Under the pieces are notes generated by a model, which did no database searches, was not told the origin of the DNA, and saw only the letters and a program-made list of their open reading frames with translations. The position numbers and the translations under genes are program-made. Shown here piece after piece: positions 45,062 to 54,824 of a stretch of DNA of 64,000 bases. Origin of the DNA: an uncultured Bacteroidota bacterium. Its GTDB lineage: Bacteria; Bacteroidota; Bacteroidia; Flavobacteriales; Flavobacteriaceae. The stretch lies in contig CACJQM010000001.1 of NCBI GenBank assembly GCA_902595555.1, positions 124,001 through 188,000 on the forward strand. The letters are read 5' to 3'. Position 1 is the first letter of the stretch. Every line of letters begins with the position of its first letter.

Positions 45062-46483
45062 ATGAGAAAATTATTCTTAATTATAATTTACTTTCTAACA
45101 TTTCTTAGTTGTCAGAACACTGTAAAAAATGACTATAATTTTATAATTGTTTTTGTTGATGATATGGGTTATGGTGATGTAGGATCATATGGGCACCCTA
45201 CCATAAAAACACCTAACCTTGATATGATGTGTTTTGAGGGTCAAAAATGGACCCAATTTTATTCAGCATCTAGCGTATGTACACCAAGTAGAGCTGCATT
45301 AATGACTGGTAGATTACCAATAAGAAATGGAATGATTGGGACTAGTGCGAGAGTTCTTTTTCCTGACTCTGATTTTGGATTACCTTCCTCTGAGATTACA
45401 ATTGCAGAAAAGCTTAAGGAAAATGGATATAACACTATTGCAATTGGTAAATGGCATTTAGGTCATAAAAAGGAGTATCTACCTTTACAGCATGGATTCG
45501 ATTATTATTATGGAATTCCATATTCAAATGATATGAATGCCATAAATGGAGTTACTTGTTGTCCTGGAAATAATTATTGGCCCCAGTACGAAAAAAAACC
45601 TATCAACTCTAACAATTATAATGTTCCTTTAATGGAAAATAATGAAATAGTTGAAAGGCCAGCTGATCAAACCACCATAACAAAAAGATTTTCGGAGAAG
45701 GTAGTTGAAAAGATTAATGAATTAAAAGATGATAAATTCTTTATTTATTTAGCTCATAGTTTGCCTCATATTCCTCTTTATGCTTCAGAAGATTTTTTGG
45801 GAAAAAGTAAAAATGGTTTGTATGGTGATGTTATAGAGGAAATTGATCACGGTGTTGGTACTATAATTAGTGAGCTTAAAAAATTCAATCTTGACAAAAA
45901 AACAATAGTAGTCTTCACATCCGATAATGGCCCATGGTTACCTTTTGAAACTCATGGAGGTTCAGCTGGTTTACTTAGAGAGGGTAAGGGAATGACATGG
46001 GAAGGTGGCCAGAGAGTTCCAGGGATTTTTTGGGGAGCAGATATAAAACCTGGTGTAATTGATCAAATTGGCTCCTCTATGGATCTGTTACCAACAATAG
46101 TTGATTTTACTAATACTGAAAAAATCTCAGACAGAGTTATTGATGGTGTAAGTATTAAACAAACCTTATTAAATCATGCACCTAGTGAAAGAAATAAAAT
46201 AATTTTTTACAGGGAAAGAGAAATTTATGCTGTAAGACTTGGTGATTATAAAGCACATTTCATAATTAAAGGTGCTTACAACTATCCAGAGGGTAGTAAT
46301 GAAAAAATTGTTCTAGAAGATCCTTTATTATATAATCTAAATGTCGATCCCTCAGAGAAATTTAATATTGCTAAAAAATTTCCAGAAAAAGTCATAGAAA
46401 TTAAAAAAATAGCTGAAGATCACATCAAAAGTTTTGAACCACCTAAAAGTCTTTTAGAGTCCAGAACAAGTGATAGTTTTTAA
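45062..46483 (+). CDS. Sulfatase, lipoprotein
   Basis: 473 residues from ATG 45062, chosen because a likely -7 region (ending TTTG at 45032-45035) puts the transcript start after the ATG at 45038. Lipobox FLSC (Cys17). The sulfatase signature SVCTPSRAALMTGR has Cys73, to be converted to formylglycine. IVFVDDMGYGDVG supplies Ca-binding Asp, and GKWHLGH, HSLPHIPLY and FTSDNGPWLPFETHGGSAG follow. It belongs to the arylsulfatase group and probably desulfates algal polysaccharide or a glycoside; the substrate is unknown. Confidence 0.91.
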   Translation: MRKLFLIIIYFLTFLSCQNTVKNDYNFIIVFVDDMGYGDVGSYGHPTIKTPNLDMMCFEGQKWTQFYSASSVCTPSRAALMTGRLPIRNGMIGTSARVLFPDSDFGLPSSEITIAEKLKENGYNTIAIGKWHLGHKKEYLPLQHGFDYYYGIPYSNDMNAINGVTCCPGNNYWPQYEKKPINSNNYNVPLMENNEIVERPADQTTITKRFSEKVVEKINELKDDKFFIYLAHSLPHIPLYASEDFLGKSKNGLYGDVIEEIDHGVGTIISELKKFNLDKKTIVVFTSDNGPWLPFETHGGSAGLLREGKGMTWEGGQRVPGIFWGADIKPGVIDQIGSSMDLLPTIVDFTNTEKISDRVIDGVSIKQTLLNHAPSERNKIIFYREREIYAVRLGDYKAHFIIKGAYNYPEGSNEKIVLEDPLLYNLNVDPSEKFNIAKKFPEKVIEIKKIAEDHIKSFEPPKSLLESRTSDSF

Positions 46484-47241
46484 ATTTGACTGCTGATGTA
46501 GTCCCAAAGTTTTATTCTTTGCTTTAGTGCCTGATTAGAAAATTCAACAGCATCATTCCACTTTTCTTTATCATCTCCGCAAAGCCCAGAAATCATTTTC
46601 AATGCCATCGGACCGTGTTCGTCACCATCCATTTCAATGTGTCTCTCAAGGTAGTATAGTAAATCGTTTGTTTTACTTCCGGGTTTTTCATTAAGAGATT
46701 TAACAATGTTAATAAACATATCAGGAATCAAATCCTCTCTTCCAAAAGTAAAAACACTTGCTATTATATGTGTCTTTTTTGTATCAATAACATCAAATGT
46801 AAAATTCATAAATTCTACGGCTGCATGCGGAATATCTGATTTTGAAACCGCTACTTTGTAATCATTACATTCGATAACATTAGAAACAAATTTTTTAATT
46901 TTATCTGTCTTTGCACCTATAGTTTCCATAGCTTCCAAATACAATTCATAATGACTTGTTGGGTTTTCTTCTTGATCAATATCACTTTCTTCACCCAAAA
47001 CTATTTCATTTATCAACCTTCTTGAAACATTATCCTTTGTAGGTGTCCATGGTAATTTAACACTAGTTAAATCTATTTGAAGAGCTTTTACAAGTGACAT
47101 AAAGTCCCAAACTGCAAAGACATGTGTTTCCATAAATTTTGCAATGGCATGCTCTGATTTTAACTTAGAGTATATTGGATGATTAAGAAGTTCATTTCTC
47201 GTTTCAGAAATATTATTTAAAAGTATGTCTATATTCTTCAT
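46480..47241 (-). CDS. DUF3050 family protein
   Basis: 253 residues, mainly helical, with HPIYSKLKSEHAIAKFMETHVFAVWDFMSLVKALQ near the N-end and HIEMDGDEHGPMALKMISGLCG near the C-end. The pattern of conserved His, Glu and Asp resembles heme-oxygenase-like/TenA helical folds, as known for DUF3050. Its activity is unknown; a di-metal or heme ligand is conceivable. It sits alone, sharing TTAA stops with the sulfatase. Confidence 0.83.
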   Translation of the reverse strand: MKNIDILLNNISETRNELLNHPIYSKLKSEHAIAKFMETHVFAVWDFMSLVKALQIDLTSVKLPWTPTKDNVSRRLINEIVLGEESDIDQEENPTSHYELYLEAMETIGAKTDKIKKFVSNVIECNDYKVAVSKSDIPHAAVEFMNFTFDVIDTKKTHIIASVFTFGREDLIPDMFINIVKSLNEKPGSKTNDLLYYLERHIEMDGDEHGPMALKMISGLCGDDKEKWNDAVEFSNQALKQRIKLWDYISSQI

Positions 47242-47298
47242 TTCAGGATTTCAAAATTATATATTAATAGAAATTATTCATAGTTTAAATCAAAAATT

Positions 47299-47898
47299 AT
47301 GCAATTAGATACTATTTTAATTTTTTTGTTATCCGCCAGTATTTTGACTTTGAGTCCAGGTCCAGACATAATTTACGTTTTTTTTAAGAGTTCAACAGAG
47401 GGAATAAGGGCTGGTGTAAAAACTGTTTTTGGCTTGACGACTGGATTGATTTTTCACACACTTTTGTTAGTTTTTGGTATTTCAGCATTGATTAATTCTA
47501 ATGAGAATGTCTTTTTTGTGTTAAAGCTATTTGGTTTTTTTTATTTTATTTTTTTAGCTATTAAAACTTATAATGAATCCCTAAAAATTGATAAAAAATC
47601 TAATTACAATAAAAATGATTTTATCACTGGTTTATTAATGAATATTTTGAATCCTAAAGTCAGTGTTTTTTTTATTGCATTTTTTCCAAATTATATATTT
47701 CACAATTCATGGACCTATGAATTGCAATTTGCATTATTAGGTCTTTTATTTTGGTTTATTGCAAATACAATATTTTTACTGGTTGTTTTTTTATCTTCCT
47801 TTAACACAGTACTTATTAAAAAAATTATTAATCATAATAAGATAAAAATTTTTAAATCTGTATTTTATATAGTTATTGCAATTTGGATTTTAGCTTAA
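47299..47898 (+). CDS. LysE-family amino-acid exporter
   Basis: 199 residues, six hydrophobic spans. The motif LTLSPGPDIIYVFFKSSTEGIRAG near the N-end and LLMNILNPKVSVFFIAFFPNYI in the middle mark the LysE/RhtB family. It likely exports an amino acid or related compound; substrate unknown. It shares TTAA with the stop of convergent hemJ. Confidence 0.9.
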   Translation: MQLDTILIFLLSASILTLSPGPDIIYVFFKSSTEGIRAGVKTVFGLTTGLIFHTLLLVFGISALINSNENVFFVLKLFGFFYFIFLAIKTYNESLKIDKKSNYNKNDFITGLLMNILNPKVSVFFIAFFPNYIFHNSWTYELQFALLGLLFWFIANTIFLLVVFLSSFNTVLIKKIINHNKIKIFKSVFYIVIAIWILA

Positions 47899-48437
47899 TC
47901 AGTTTTTGAATTAATATATTTTTTGTAAAGTTTTATTAGAGTAAATAATATTATTCCTATTAATAAAAATACTACCACTGCTTTTACCCATGATAAGGCA
48001 GTTTTTAAAATCGCTAATGAAACAATAGAGATTAGAAGAAGAGTAGCAAATTCATTCCATAGTCTAAGCTTAAAATCTGAAAATTTTATTGAACCTTTCA
48101 TCATTTGTAAAAGAATTTTTTGGCAATAAGCAGTATATACAATAAGTACAGTTACAAAAACCAATTTTACGATCATCCAATTTAAATAAATTAATGATGG
48201 GTTTTTATGTAACATGTATAGTCCAAAAAAGGTTGATATAATTAATGAAGGCCATGTTATTATGTACATGCATCTTTTTGTCATTAATAAAAATTGATCT
48301 TGTAGTATTTCTTTCTTTTTAGGTTCATAAGCTGCAGCTTCTTTAAAATAAATAAATAATCTACCAACGTAAAATAGACCTGCAAACCAAGCTACTACTG
48401 AAATTATATGGATTGTCTTTAAAACTAAGTAGTTCAT
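47895..48437 (-). CDS. hemJ: Protoporphyrinogen IX oxidase HemJ
   Basis: Oxidises protoporphyrinogen IX to protoporphyrin. 180 residues, five spans; HIISVVAWFAGLFYVGRLFIYF with the conserved His near residue 10 and the later WPSLIISTFFG and WMIVKLVFV patterns fit HemJ (CopD-like). It is the last gene of the hem operon, overlapping hemH by 4 bases; since no hemG or hemY is present it supplies the missing step before ferrochelatase. Confidence 0.9.
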   Translation of the reverse strand: MNYLVLKTIHIISVVAWFAGLFYVGRLFIYFKEAAAYEPKKKEILQDQFLLMTKRCMYIITWPSLIISTFFGLYMLHKNPSLIYLNWMIVKLVFVTVLIVYTAYCQKILLQMMKGSIKFSDFKLRLWNEFATLLLISIVSLAILKTALSWVKAVVVFLLIGIILFTLIKLYKKYINSKTD

Positions 48438-49438
48438 TTATTTGCCCACTTTGAAATTAATGCTGCCCAATCATCATCATCGTTTAAACAAGGTACGTAG
48501 TGGTAGCTTTCTCCTCCTGCTTCTAGAAACTCTTCTTTTCCTTCCATTGCAATTTCTTCTAAAGTTTCCAAACAATCAGTAACAAAAGCGGGGGTTACTA
48601 TTACCAGTCTTTTTTTTCCTTCTTTTGCCAGCCTTACGAGTTCATCATCCGTATATGGTTTAAGCCAAGCTTCATTGGGTAATCTGGATTGAAAAGCATT
48701 ACTATACTTATTTTTATCAATTTTCAATTTATTAATTACTGCTTCAGTTGTTTCTATTACTTGATGTTTGTAACAAAACTCATGTGCTTTAGAATGAACG
48801 CTGCAACAGTTTTTTACCTTATAGCAATGAGAATTTGTTGGATCAGAAATTTTCAAATGGCTAATTGGTATACCATGATATGAAAATAATATATGGTCAT
48901 AATCTATTTTATCAATTGTAGCTTTAATTTTATTACACAACAAATCAATATAGTTTTTTTCCTTGTAGAAGGGCTTTACAGTTTTTATTTTTAAGTGTGG
49001 AAAATTTGTTTTCACTTCATCCTTAACCTTTTCTACAACAGTTTCATATGATGACATTGCATAATGGGGATAGAGTGGGAGTACAGTAATATTTTTAACT
49101 CCTTTTTCATCTAGTTCTTTTAAACCATTAATAATACTGATTGAACCGTATCTCATGGCCAAAGCAACTGGAAATTTCACAAGTTTTAACACTTTGTCAA
49201 ATAATCTTCTTGAAAGTACTATTAATGGGGAACCTTCTTTCCACCATATTTTTTTATAAGCTTTTGCGGATTTTTTAGGCCTTGTATTTAAAATAATTAC
49301 TTTAACTAAAAACCACCTAAACCAATAACTTTTTCCTATTACCCTTTCATCCATCAAAAATTCATCTAAATACTTTTTTACATCTTTAACAGAAGTGCTA
49401 TCAGGCGATCCCAGATTTATCATTAATAATCCCCTCAT
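48434..49438 (-). CDS. hemH: Ferrochelatase
   Basis: Inserts Fe2+ into protoporphyrin IX. 334 residues. MINLGSPDS, YPHYAMSSYETV, ILFSYHGIP with catalytic His188, and PAFVTDCLETLEEI with the second acidic site are all present. Cys205, Cys211, Cys212 and Cys222 form a cluster (SHCYKVKNCC..EFCYKHQ) that may bind a [2Fe-2S] centre, as in ferrochelatases of several bacterial groups. Overlaps hemJ by 4 bases and abuts hemN. Confidence 0.94.
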   Translation of the reverse strand: MRGLLMINLGSPDSTSVKDVKKYLDEFLMDERVIGKSYWFRWFLVKVIILNTRPKKSAKAYKKIWWKEGSPLIVLSRRLFDKVLKLVKFPVALAMRYGSISIINGLKELDEKGVKNITVLPLYPHYAMSSYETVVEKVKDEVKTNFPHLKIKTVKPFYKEKNYIDLLCNKIKATIDKIDYDHILFSYHGIPISHLKISDPTNSHCYKVKNCCSVHSKAHEFCYKHQVIETTEAVINKLKIDKNKYSNAFQSRLPNEAWLKPYTDDELVRLAKEGKKRLVIVTPAFVTDCLETLEEIAMEGKEEFLEAGGESYHYVPCLNDDDDWAALISKWANK

Positions 49439-50815
49439 CTATATAGTTTTTGAATAAGTCCCAATTTTTTGATTTAGCAATGGATCAAATCTCATAGCAA
49501 TATTTCTAGTAAATAGCCTCCCTTTTTCAAAAACTATGAGTTTATAATTTTCAATAATTAAAAGTTTATCATTTATGAAATCTTGAAATTTATCTTTACT
49601 AAAATCAACAACATTAACTATCTCATTAACATCTAAATTATATTTTTCAGCAACAATTTCTAAATCTAGATAGTAGTTACACATTATAGAATTTATAACC
49701 TCCCTAACAATTTTTTGATTAATATTTACCTCATATCCTCTTAAAACTGCTAGATTGTTTTTTTCAATTGCCTTTATGTATTGTGCTGCATTTTTGATGT
49801 TTTGACTATAAGCTGAGTCTAGTTGAGAGATTGAAGAAGCACCAAATGCGTAAACTTGTCCGGTTGTTTCACGTGTACAATATCCTTGAAAATTTCTATG
49901 AAGTTGCTTGTTTTTGAGAGCAACTTCGAACTCATCACCCGGTTTAGAAAAATGATCCATTCCAATTGATACATATCCTGCTTTCAAAAATAATTCATAT
50001 GAATTCTCATACATTAATGCCTTTTCTTTAGAACTAGGAAAGCCTATAGTTTCAAGAATTTTTTGTCTTGGAAGTATCGAGGGCACATGAGCGTAAGAGA
50101 AGGTAACTATACGTTCAGTATCTAATTCAATAGCTCTTTCAACAGTCTTTTTAAAGCTTTCGACAGTTTGTAATGGTAAGCCATATACTAAATCAATATT
50201 GGTACCTGTGAAGCCTTCATCTTTAATTTTTTTTACAATTTCTGCGATTGGATGTTTAGATGGTTTTCTGTTTATAGCATCCAAAACATCATTTCTAAAA
50301 TCTTGAATACCTAGTGATATTCTATTAAATCCAAATTTTTTCAATAACTCAATGTGTCTAAATTCTAAATGGGCTGGGTTACATTCAATAGCCATTTCAT
50401 AATTTTTAGAAAATGTGAATTCATCAAAAAGTTTATTGGTTATTCTTTCAATAAACTTATAAGAAATCGCATTAGGTGTACCACCTCCCCAGTGCACTTG
50501 TGTAAGCTTCCTTTTTTTATCAATTAACTTTCCAACATAGTCAATCTCTTTGATAACGGCATCTACATATCTTTCCAAAAAAGGTTTCGTAAAGCCCGTC
50601 TCTGTTGTACATCCACAAAAATGACATATTTGAGGGCAAAATGGAATGTGAATGTAAACAGAAATATTTTGGGGATGTTCTAAATTTGATTCTATAATTT
50701 TTGTTTTGAAATCCTCATTAGAAAAGTCACTATCAAAAAAAGTTGCAGGTGGGTATGAGGTATACCTTGGTCCACTTTTGTTGTATTTTTTTATTAATTT
50801 GTCACTTACTTTCAT
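49439..50815 (-). CDS. hemN: Oxygen-independent coproporphyrinogen III oxidase
   Basis: Radical SAM enzyme that converts coproporphyrinogen III to protoporphyrinogen IX. 458 residues, the full-length HemN size. C60xxxC64xxC67 in YIHIPFCPQICHFCGCTTETG binds the 4Fe-4S cluster. QVHWGGGTPNAI, ISLGIQDFRNDV and YGLPLQT are further SAM and substrate motifs. It is the only coproporphyrinogen oxidase in the block. The gene abuts hemH and hemE without gaps. Confidence 0.95.
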   Translation of the reverse strand: MKVSDKLIKKYNKSGPRYTSYPPATFFDSDFSNEDFKTKIIESNLEHPQNISVYIHIPFCPQICHFCGCTTETGFTKPFLERYVDAVIKEIDYVGKLIDKKRKLTQVHWGGGTPNAISYKFIERITNKLFDEFTFSKNYEMAIECNPAHLEFRHIELLKKFGFNRISLGIQDFRNDVLDAINRKPSKHPIAEIVKKIKDEGFTGTNIDLVYGLPLQTVESFKKTVERAIELDTERIVTFSYAHVPSILPRQKILETIGFPSSKEKALMYENSYELFLKAGYVSIGMDHFSKPGDEFEVALKNKQLHRNFQGYCTRETTGQVYAFGASSISQLDSAYSQNIKNAAQYIKAIEKNNLAVLRGYEVNINQKIVREVINSIMCNYYLDLEIVAEKYNLDVNEIVNVVDFSKDKFQDFINDKLLIIENYKLIVFEKGRLFTRNIAMRFDPLLNQKIGTYSKTI

Positions 50816-51835
50816 CTATCTGCCCCAGTTTTTAGTTTTTATCCAATTCACAACATTTTGAACTTTTTTATAATCAATATCGGGTAAGAATCCATGACCT
50901 AAGTTAAAAACCCAATCATGATTTTTTTTACCAAAATTTGAAAGAGTTTCTAAATAATTTTTAATTTCTGGTTCACTGTAGTAGAATATTCTAGGATCCA
51001 TATTTCCTTGTAATCCAACTTTATCATCAACGAGATTTCTAGCATCATCTAATTTCATGGTCCAATCTATACTTACAAAATCACAGATTTCATTATTAAT
51101 ACTTTTTAATCCAAGTGAAAAATCTTTTGGAAAAAAAATCGTAGAACATCCTAATTCTTTTGCGGTATTGAGTATTTTTTTTGAATATGGTAAGATTAAT
51201 TCTTCATATAAATCATAGGGTATACTTCCGCAATATGTTTCAAAAAGTTGGAAACATTCAATACCACTTTTTACTTGGTTTTTAACATAATCTATGGAAG
51301 CTTCAGTTATTAGTTCAATAATTTTTACACTTTCTTTCCTATTATTATAGAAAAACTTTATTGCATCTTTAAAGCTTTTTTGTGTTTCATCTCCTCTGAA
51401 CATAAATAAAAAGGTTGTCAAAGGTCCTCCACAAAACCCGATTAAGGGAGTATCCTTTTTCTTTTCAACAGTTTTTTTGATGTTTGTATATATATAATCT
51501 AGTTTTTGAGGAACAAAGTCTAATTGATTGTGACTCCCTTCACTTAATGCATTTGTAAACTTTGGTCCATTTTTAGTAAATATTAATTCAAGTCCAAGTG
51601 CATCAGGAATAACTAAAATATCTGAGAAGAGAATAGCGCTATCAACACCAAGATCATTTATAGGCAATAAAGTCACCTCAGACGCTAGTTCAGGATCTTT
51701 CATCATATCATAGAAATGATGATTTTCTTTGAGTTTTCTGTAAGATGGAAGAATTCTTCCTGCTTGCCTCATGAACCATACTGGTGGTCTTGAACAGCTT
51801 TTTCCTTTAATTGTATCTAAAAATATACTACTCAT
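50816..51835 (-). CDS. hemE: Uroporphyrinogen decarboxylase
   Basis: Removes four carboxyls of uroporphyrinogen III. 339 residues; RPPVWFMRQAGRILPSYR at about 16-33 holds the catalytic Arg pair, FSDILVIPDALG contains the key Asp, and NLGHGFLPDIDYKKV is the C-terminal motif. It overlaps hemL by 4 bases and adjoins hemN. Confidence 0.96.
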   Translation of the reverse strand: MSSIFLDTIKGKSCSRPPVWFMRQAGRILPSYRKLKENHHFYDMMKDPELASEVTLLPINDLGVDSAILFSDILVIPDALGLELIFTKNGPKFTNALSEGSHNQLDFVPQKLDYIYTNIKKTVEKKKDTPLIGFCGGPLTTFLFMFRGDETQKSFKDAIKFFYNNRKESVKIIELITEASIDYVKNQVKSGIECFQLFETYCGSIPYDLYEELILPYSKKILNTAKELGCSTIFFPKDFSLGLKSINNEICDFVSIDWTMKLDDARNLVDDKVGLQGNMDPRIFYYSEPEIKNYLETLSNFGKKNHDWVFNLGHGFLPDIDYKKVQNVVNWIKTKNWGR

Positions 51836-53115
51836 TTTAATTCTTCCAGTGCTTTTTTATTCGATTTAATTAAATGATCTATATCATCATCATCAATAGC
51901 TGTTGACAAAAATAAACACTCATACTGGGACGGTGGTAGGTACACTCCCATATTAAGCATTGATTTGAAATATTTCGCGTATTGCATAGTATTCAGTTCG
52001 AGAGCATCATTATAATTATTTATTTGATTTTTATCGCTAAAAAATAAAGTCATCATAGATCCAACTCTGGCAATATGAGCTTTAGTTTTTGTTTCAATTA
52101 TATTTTTATTCCATCCATCTTCTATTTTCTTTGAAATATTTTCTAGTTTCTCGTAAACCTTATTTTCAAGTAAATTAAGCACAGTCAATCCAGCTGACAT
52201 AGCAAGTGGATTTCCAGAAAGTGTGCCAGCTTGATATACAGGGCCTTCAGGCGCTAATAAATTCATAATTTCTTCTTTACCACCATAGGCTCCAACTGGG
52301 AGGCCTCCACCAATGATTTTTCCCAATGTTGTTAAATCAGGGTGAACACCATACAATTCTTGAGCTCCACCAGCTGCAACTCTAAATCCTGTCATGACTT
52401 CATCAAAGATTAATACACTCTTAAATTTATTGCATAGATTTCTAAGTTCTTGAAGGAATGTTTTTTGAGGTTTAACAAGCCCCATGTTTCCAGCTATAGG
52501 TTCAACTATAACTGCAGCAATATTTTTGCTATTATCATTAAATAGTTTTTCAACTGATTCTATATTATTAAAGTTAGCTATTAAAGTATCTTTTGCAATG
52601 TTTTTAGTAACTCCAGGGCTATCTGGAAGTCCTAATGTAACTGCACCCGATCCGGCTTTAATTAAGAAACTATCACCATGACCATGATAATTACCTGAAA
52701 ACTTAATTATCTTTTCTTTATTTGTATATCCTCTAGCTAACCTTATAGCACTCATTGTAGCTTCCGTCCCAGAGTTTACCATTCTTACCTTTTCAACTGA
52801 AGGAACCATGTCAACAATTTTTTTTGCGATAAGAGTTTCAATTTCTGTTGATGCGCCATAGGTTGTCCCGTTTTTACTAGTTTCAATTATTGAACTAATT
52901 ATAGTTTCATTTGCATGTCCAAAAATTAACGGCCCCCAGGATGAGACACAATCGATGTATTCATTTTTGTCAATATCAATCATTTTAGAGCCTTTTCCTT
53001 TTTCAAAAAAAACAGGTGTTGAATCTACACTCTTAAATGCTCTTACAGGTGAATTTACACCACCTGGAATGAATTTTTTAGCTTCACTAAACGCATTGAT
53101 ACTTTTCTTATACAT
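51832..53115 (-). CDS. hemL: Glutamate-1-semialdehyde 2,1-aminomutase
   Basis: PLP enzyme making 5-aminolevulinate from glutamate 1-semialdehyde (product of HemA). 427 residues. It has FIPGGVNSPVRAFKS, MVNSGTEATMSAIRLARG and the PLP Lys266 in TTLGKIIGGGLPVGAYGG after FDEVMTGFRV. Overlaps hemB and hemE slightly. It confirms the C5 route. Confidence 0.96.
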   Translation of the reverse strand: MYKKSINAFSEAKKFIPGGVNSPVRAFKSVDSTPVFFEKGKGSKMIDIDKNEYIDCVSSWGPLIFGHANETIISSIIETSKNGTTYGASTEIETLIAKKIVDMVPSVEKVRMVNSGTEATMSAIRLARGYTNKEKIIKFSGNYHGHGDSFLIKAGSGAVTLGLPDSPGVTKNIAKDTLIANFNNIESVEKLFNDNSKNIAAVIVEPIAGNMGLVKPQKTFLQELRNLCNKFKSVLIFDEVMTGFRVAAGGAQELYGVHPDLTTLGKIIGGGLPVGAYGGKEEIMNLLAPEGPVYQAGTLSGNPLAMSAGLTVLNLLENKVYEKLENISKKIEDGWNKNIIETKTKAHIARVGSMMTLFFSDKNQINNYNDALELNTMQYAKYFKSMLNMGVYLPPSQYECLFLSTAIDDDDIDHLIKSNKKALEELK

Positions 53116-54094
53116 TTTTAGAGTTTAAATTTTTTGCTATATCATATGCGAAGTAGGTGATTATTGCATTTGCACCAGCTCTTTTCATACAATGTATAGT
53201 TTCCATTAAAACATCCTTTTCATTAATTTGACCTTTTTCTGCTGATGATTTTATCATTGAATATTCACCGCTGACATTGTAGGCAATTATAGGGACATCA
53301 AAATTTCTTCTTACTTCATTTACAATATCAAGGTAAGCAAGAGCAGGTTTTATTATGATTGCATCTGCACCTTCATTTAAATCCTGTTCAACTTCTCTCA
53401 AATATTCATTGGAATTCTTAAAGCTCATCTGATAAGTTTTTCTATCGCCTTTTTTCGGCCCGCTTCCAACTGCATCCCTGAATGGACCGTAAAATGCTGA
53501 TGCGTATTTTACCGAATATGGAAAAATAGGTGTTTTTTCAAATCCTGATGAATCAAGTTTATTTCTTATAGATTGAACTCTTCCATCCATCATGTCAGAG
53601 GGAGCAAGCACATCAGCACCTGCTTTTGCTAATGTTAGTGATTGTTTAGACAAGGTCTCTAATGTTAAGTCATTATCGACATCATTTTCAACAATTGTTC
53701 CGCAGTGCCCATGATTTGTATAGCTACAATTACAAACATCTGCTATAACTAAAAGTTGATCACCAAACTTATTTTTAATTTCTTTAATTGCTTTTGGTAC
53801 AATACTTTGGCTTGAACAAGAAATTTCACCTGTATCATCCTTTTCAGAGGAAACACCAAATAATATAATTGAATTTACCCCCTCATTCATTAAGCTTTTA
53901 CAAAAATCTATGGCATTATCTATGGATAGTTGAAATTGTCCAGTCAAAGATTTAATTTCCTTTTTTATATTTTTTCCCTCAACTAAAAAAATTGGCTGTA
54001 TTAAATCAGATTTGTTTACAGTAATATCTTCGAACATATTTCGAATATTTCTATTATATCTAAGCCTTCTAAGTCTAGTTTTAGGATAATTCAT
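53108..54094 (-). CDS. hemB: Porphobilinogen synthase (ALA dehydratase)
   Basis: Condenses two 5-aminolevulinates. 328 residues. The Zn-type Cys triad is present: Cys121, Cys123 and Cys131 in VCNCSYTNHGHCG, so it is zinc-dependent. Schiff-base lysines are Lys196 (SVKYASAFYGPFRDA) and Lys249 (IIIKPALAYLDI). It overlaps hemD by 14 bases and hemL by 8. Confidence 0.96.
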   Translation of the reverse strand: MNYPKTRLRRLRYNRNIRNMFEDITVNKSDLIQPIFLVEGKNIKKEIKSLTGQFQLSIDNAIDFCKSLMNEGVNSIILFGVSSEKDDTGEISCSSQSIVPKAIKEIKNKFGDQLLVIADVCNCSYTNHGHCGTIVENDVDNDLTLETLSKQSLTLAKAGADVLAPSDMMDGRVQSIRNKLDSSGFEKTPIFPYSVKYASAFYGPFRDAVGSGPKKGDRKTYQMSFKNSNEYLREVEQDLNEGADAIIIKPALAYLDIVNEVRRNFDVPIIAYNVSGEYSMIKSSAEKGQINEKDVLMETIHCMKRAGANAIITYFAYDIAKNLNSKNV

Positions 54095-54824
54095 ATTCTG
54101 ATTTTTCTTTGAGGAAAGCCATTAATGATTCACTAATCCCCTCAAACGATTGCATTTTTGATGTTAAAACCGTATCAAACCCTTTTCCATTGATATGTGA
54201 TGAAGTAGTGTTGCCAATACTAACAATATTTACTTTTTTTGGATCATAATGATTAATAAATGAATCAAAAGATGATGGGCTTGTAAATATAACATATGGT
54301 TCTTCCTTCTGGCATATTTTTTCAAGATCATCGTATTTTTTATTTAATAATTCTGTATTGTAAAAAATTGCTTTTTGGGTATTAGAAAAAGATATTAATG
54401 AATCAAGTAGTGAATTATCAGATAGTGATCCTTGTACAAGAAGGCTCTTTTTGTCTTTTAAAACACCACTTTTTTTAATTTCATCACTCATGAATTTTGA
54501 ATAATTTCTTTTGCAAACATAGCTCGCTTCAAATCCGAATTCTTTCAATTTTTGTGCCGTTTTTTTCCCAATACAAACAAAAAACTTTTCATCCATTTTA
54601 ATTTCCTTAGCTAAGCTGTCAGTAAAAAAATATTTCACTCCGTTTTTGGAAGTGAAAATTATACATTCTTTATCTTTTAAATCTATGTTGCTGTTTTGTT
54701 TTCTTGATGATGTTTTAATCATTGGAAAGTGTAATAAGTTTACACCACTTCTTCTAAGTCTTAAAAAACCTTTTTCAAAATTTTCATTGGTCAATATTAC
54801 AGTGATGTGATTATTTGATTTCAT
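54081..54824 (-). CDS. hemD: Uroporphyrinogen-III synthase
   Basis: Cyclises hydroxymethylbilane with inversion of ring D. About 247 residues from ATG 54824; an in-frame ATG at 54836 gives four more. This poorly conserved family shows the two-lobe pattern (VILTNENFEKG; IIFTSKNGVKYFF; FVCIGKKTAQKL; YVIFTSPSSFDSFI; VSIGNTTSSHI). The assignment relies on these motifs and on position between hemC and hemB. Start overlaps the 3' end of hemC. Confidence 0.88.
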   Translation of the reverse strand: MKSNNHITVILTNENFEKGFLRLRRSGVNLLHFPMIKTSSRKQNSNIDLKDKECIIFTSKNGVKYFFTDSLAKEIKMDEKFFVCIGKKTAQKLKEFGFEASYVCKRNYSKFMSDEIKKSGVLKDKKSLLVQGSLSDNSLLDSLISFSNTQKAIFYNTELLNKKYDDLEKICQKEEPYVIFTSPSSFDSFINHYDPKKVNIVSIGNTTSSHINGKGFDTVLTSKMQSFEGISESLMAFLKEKSEYELS

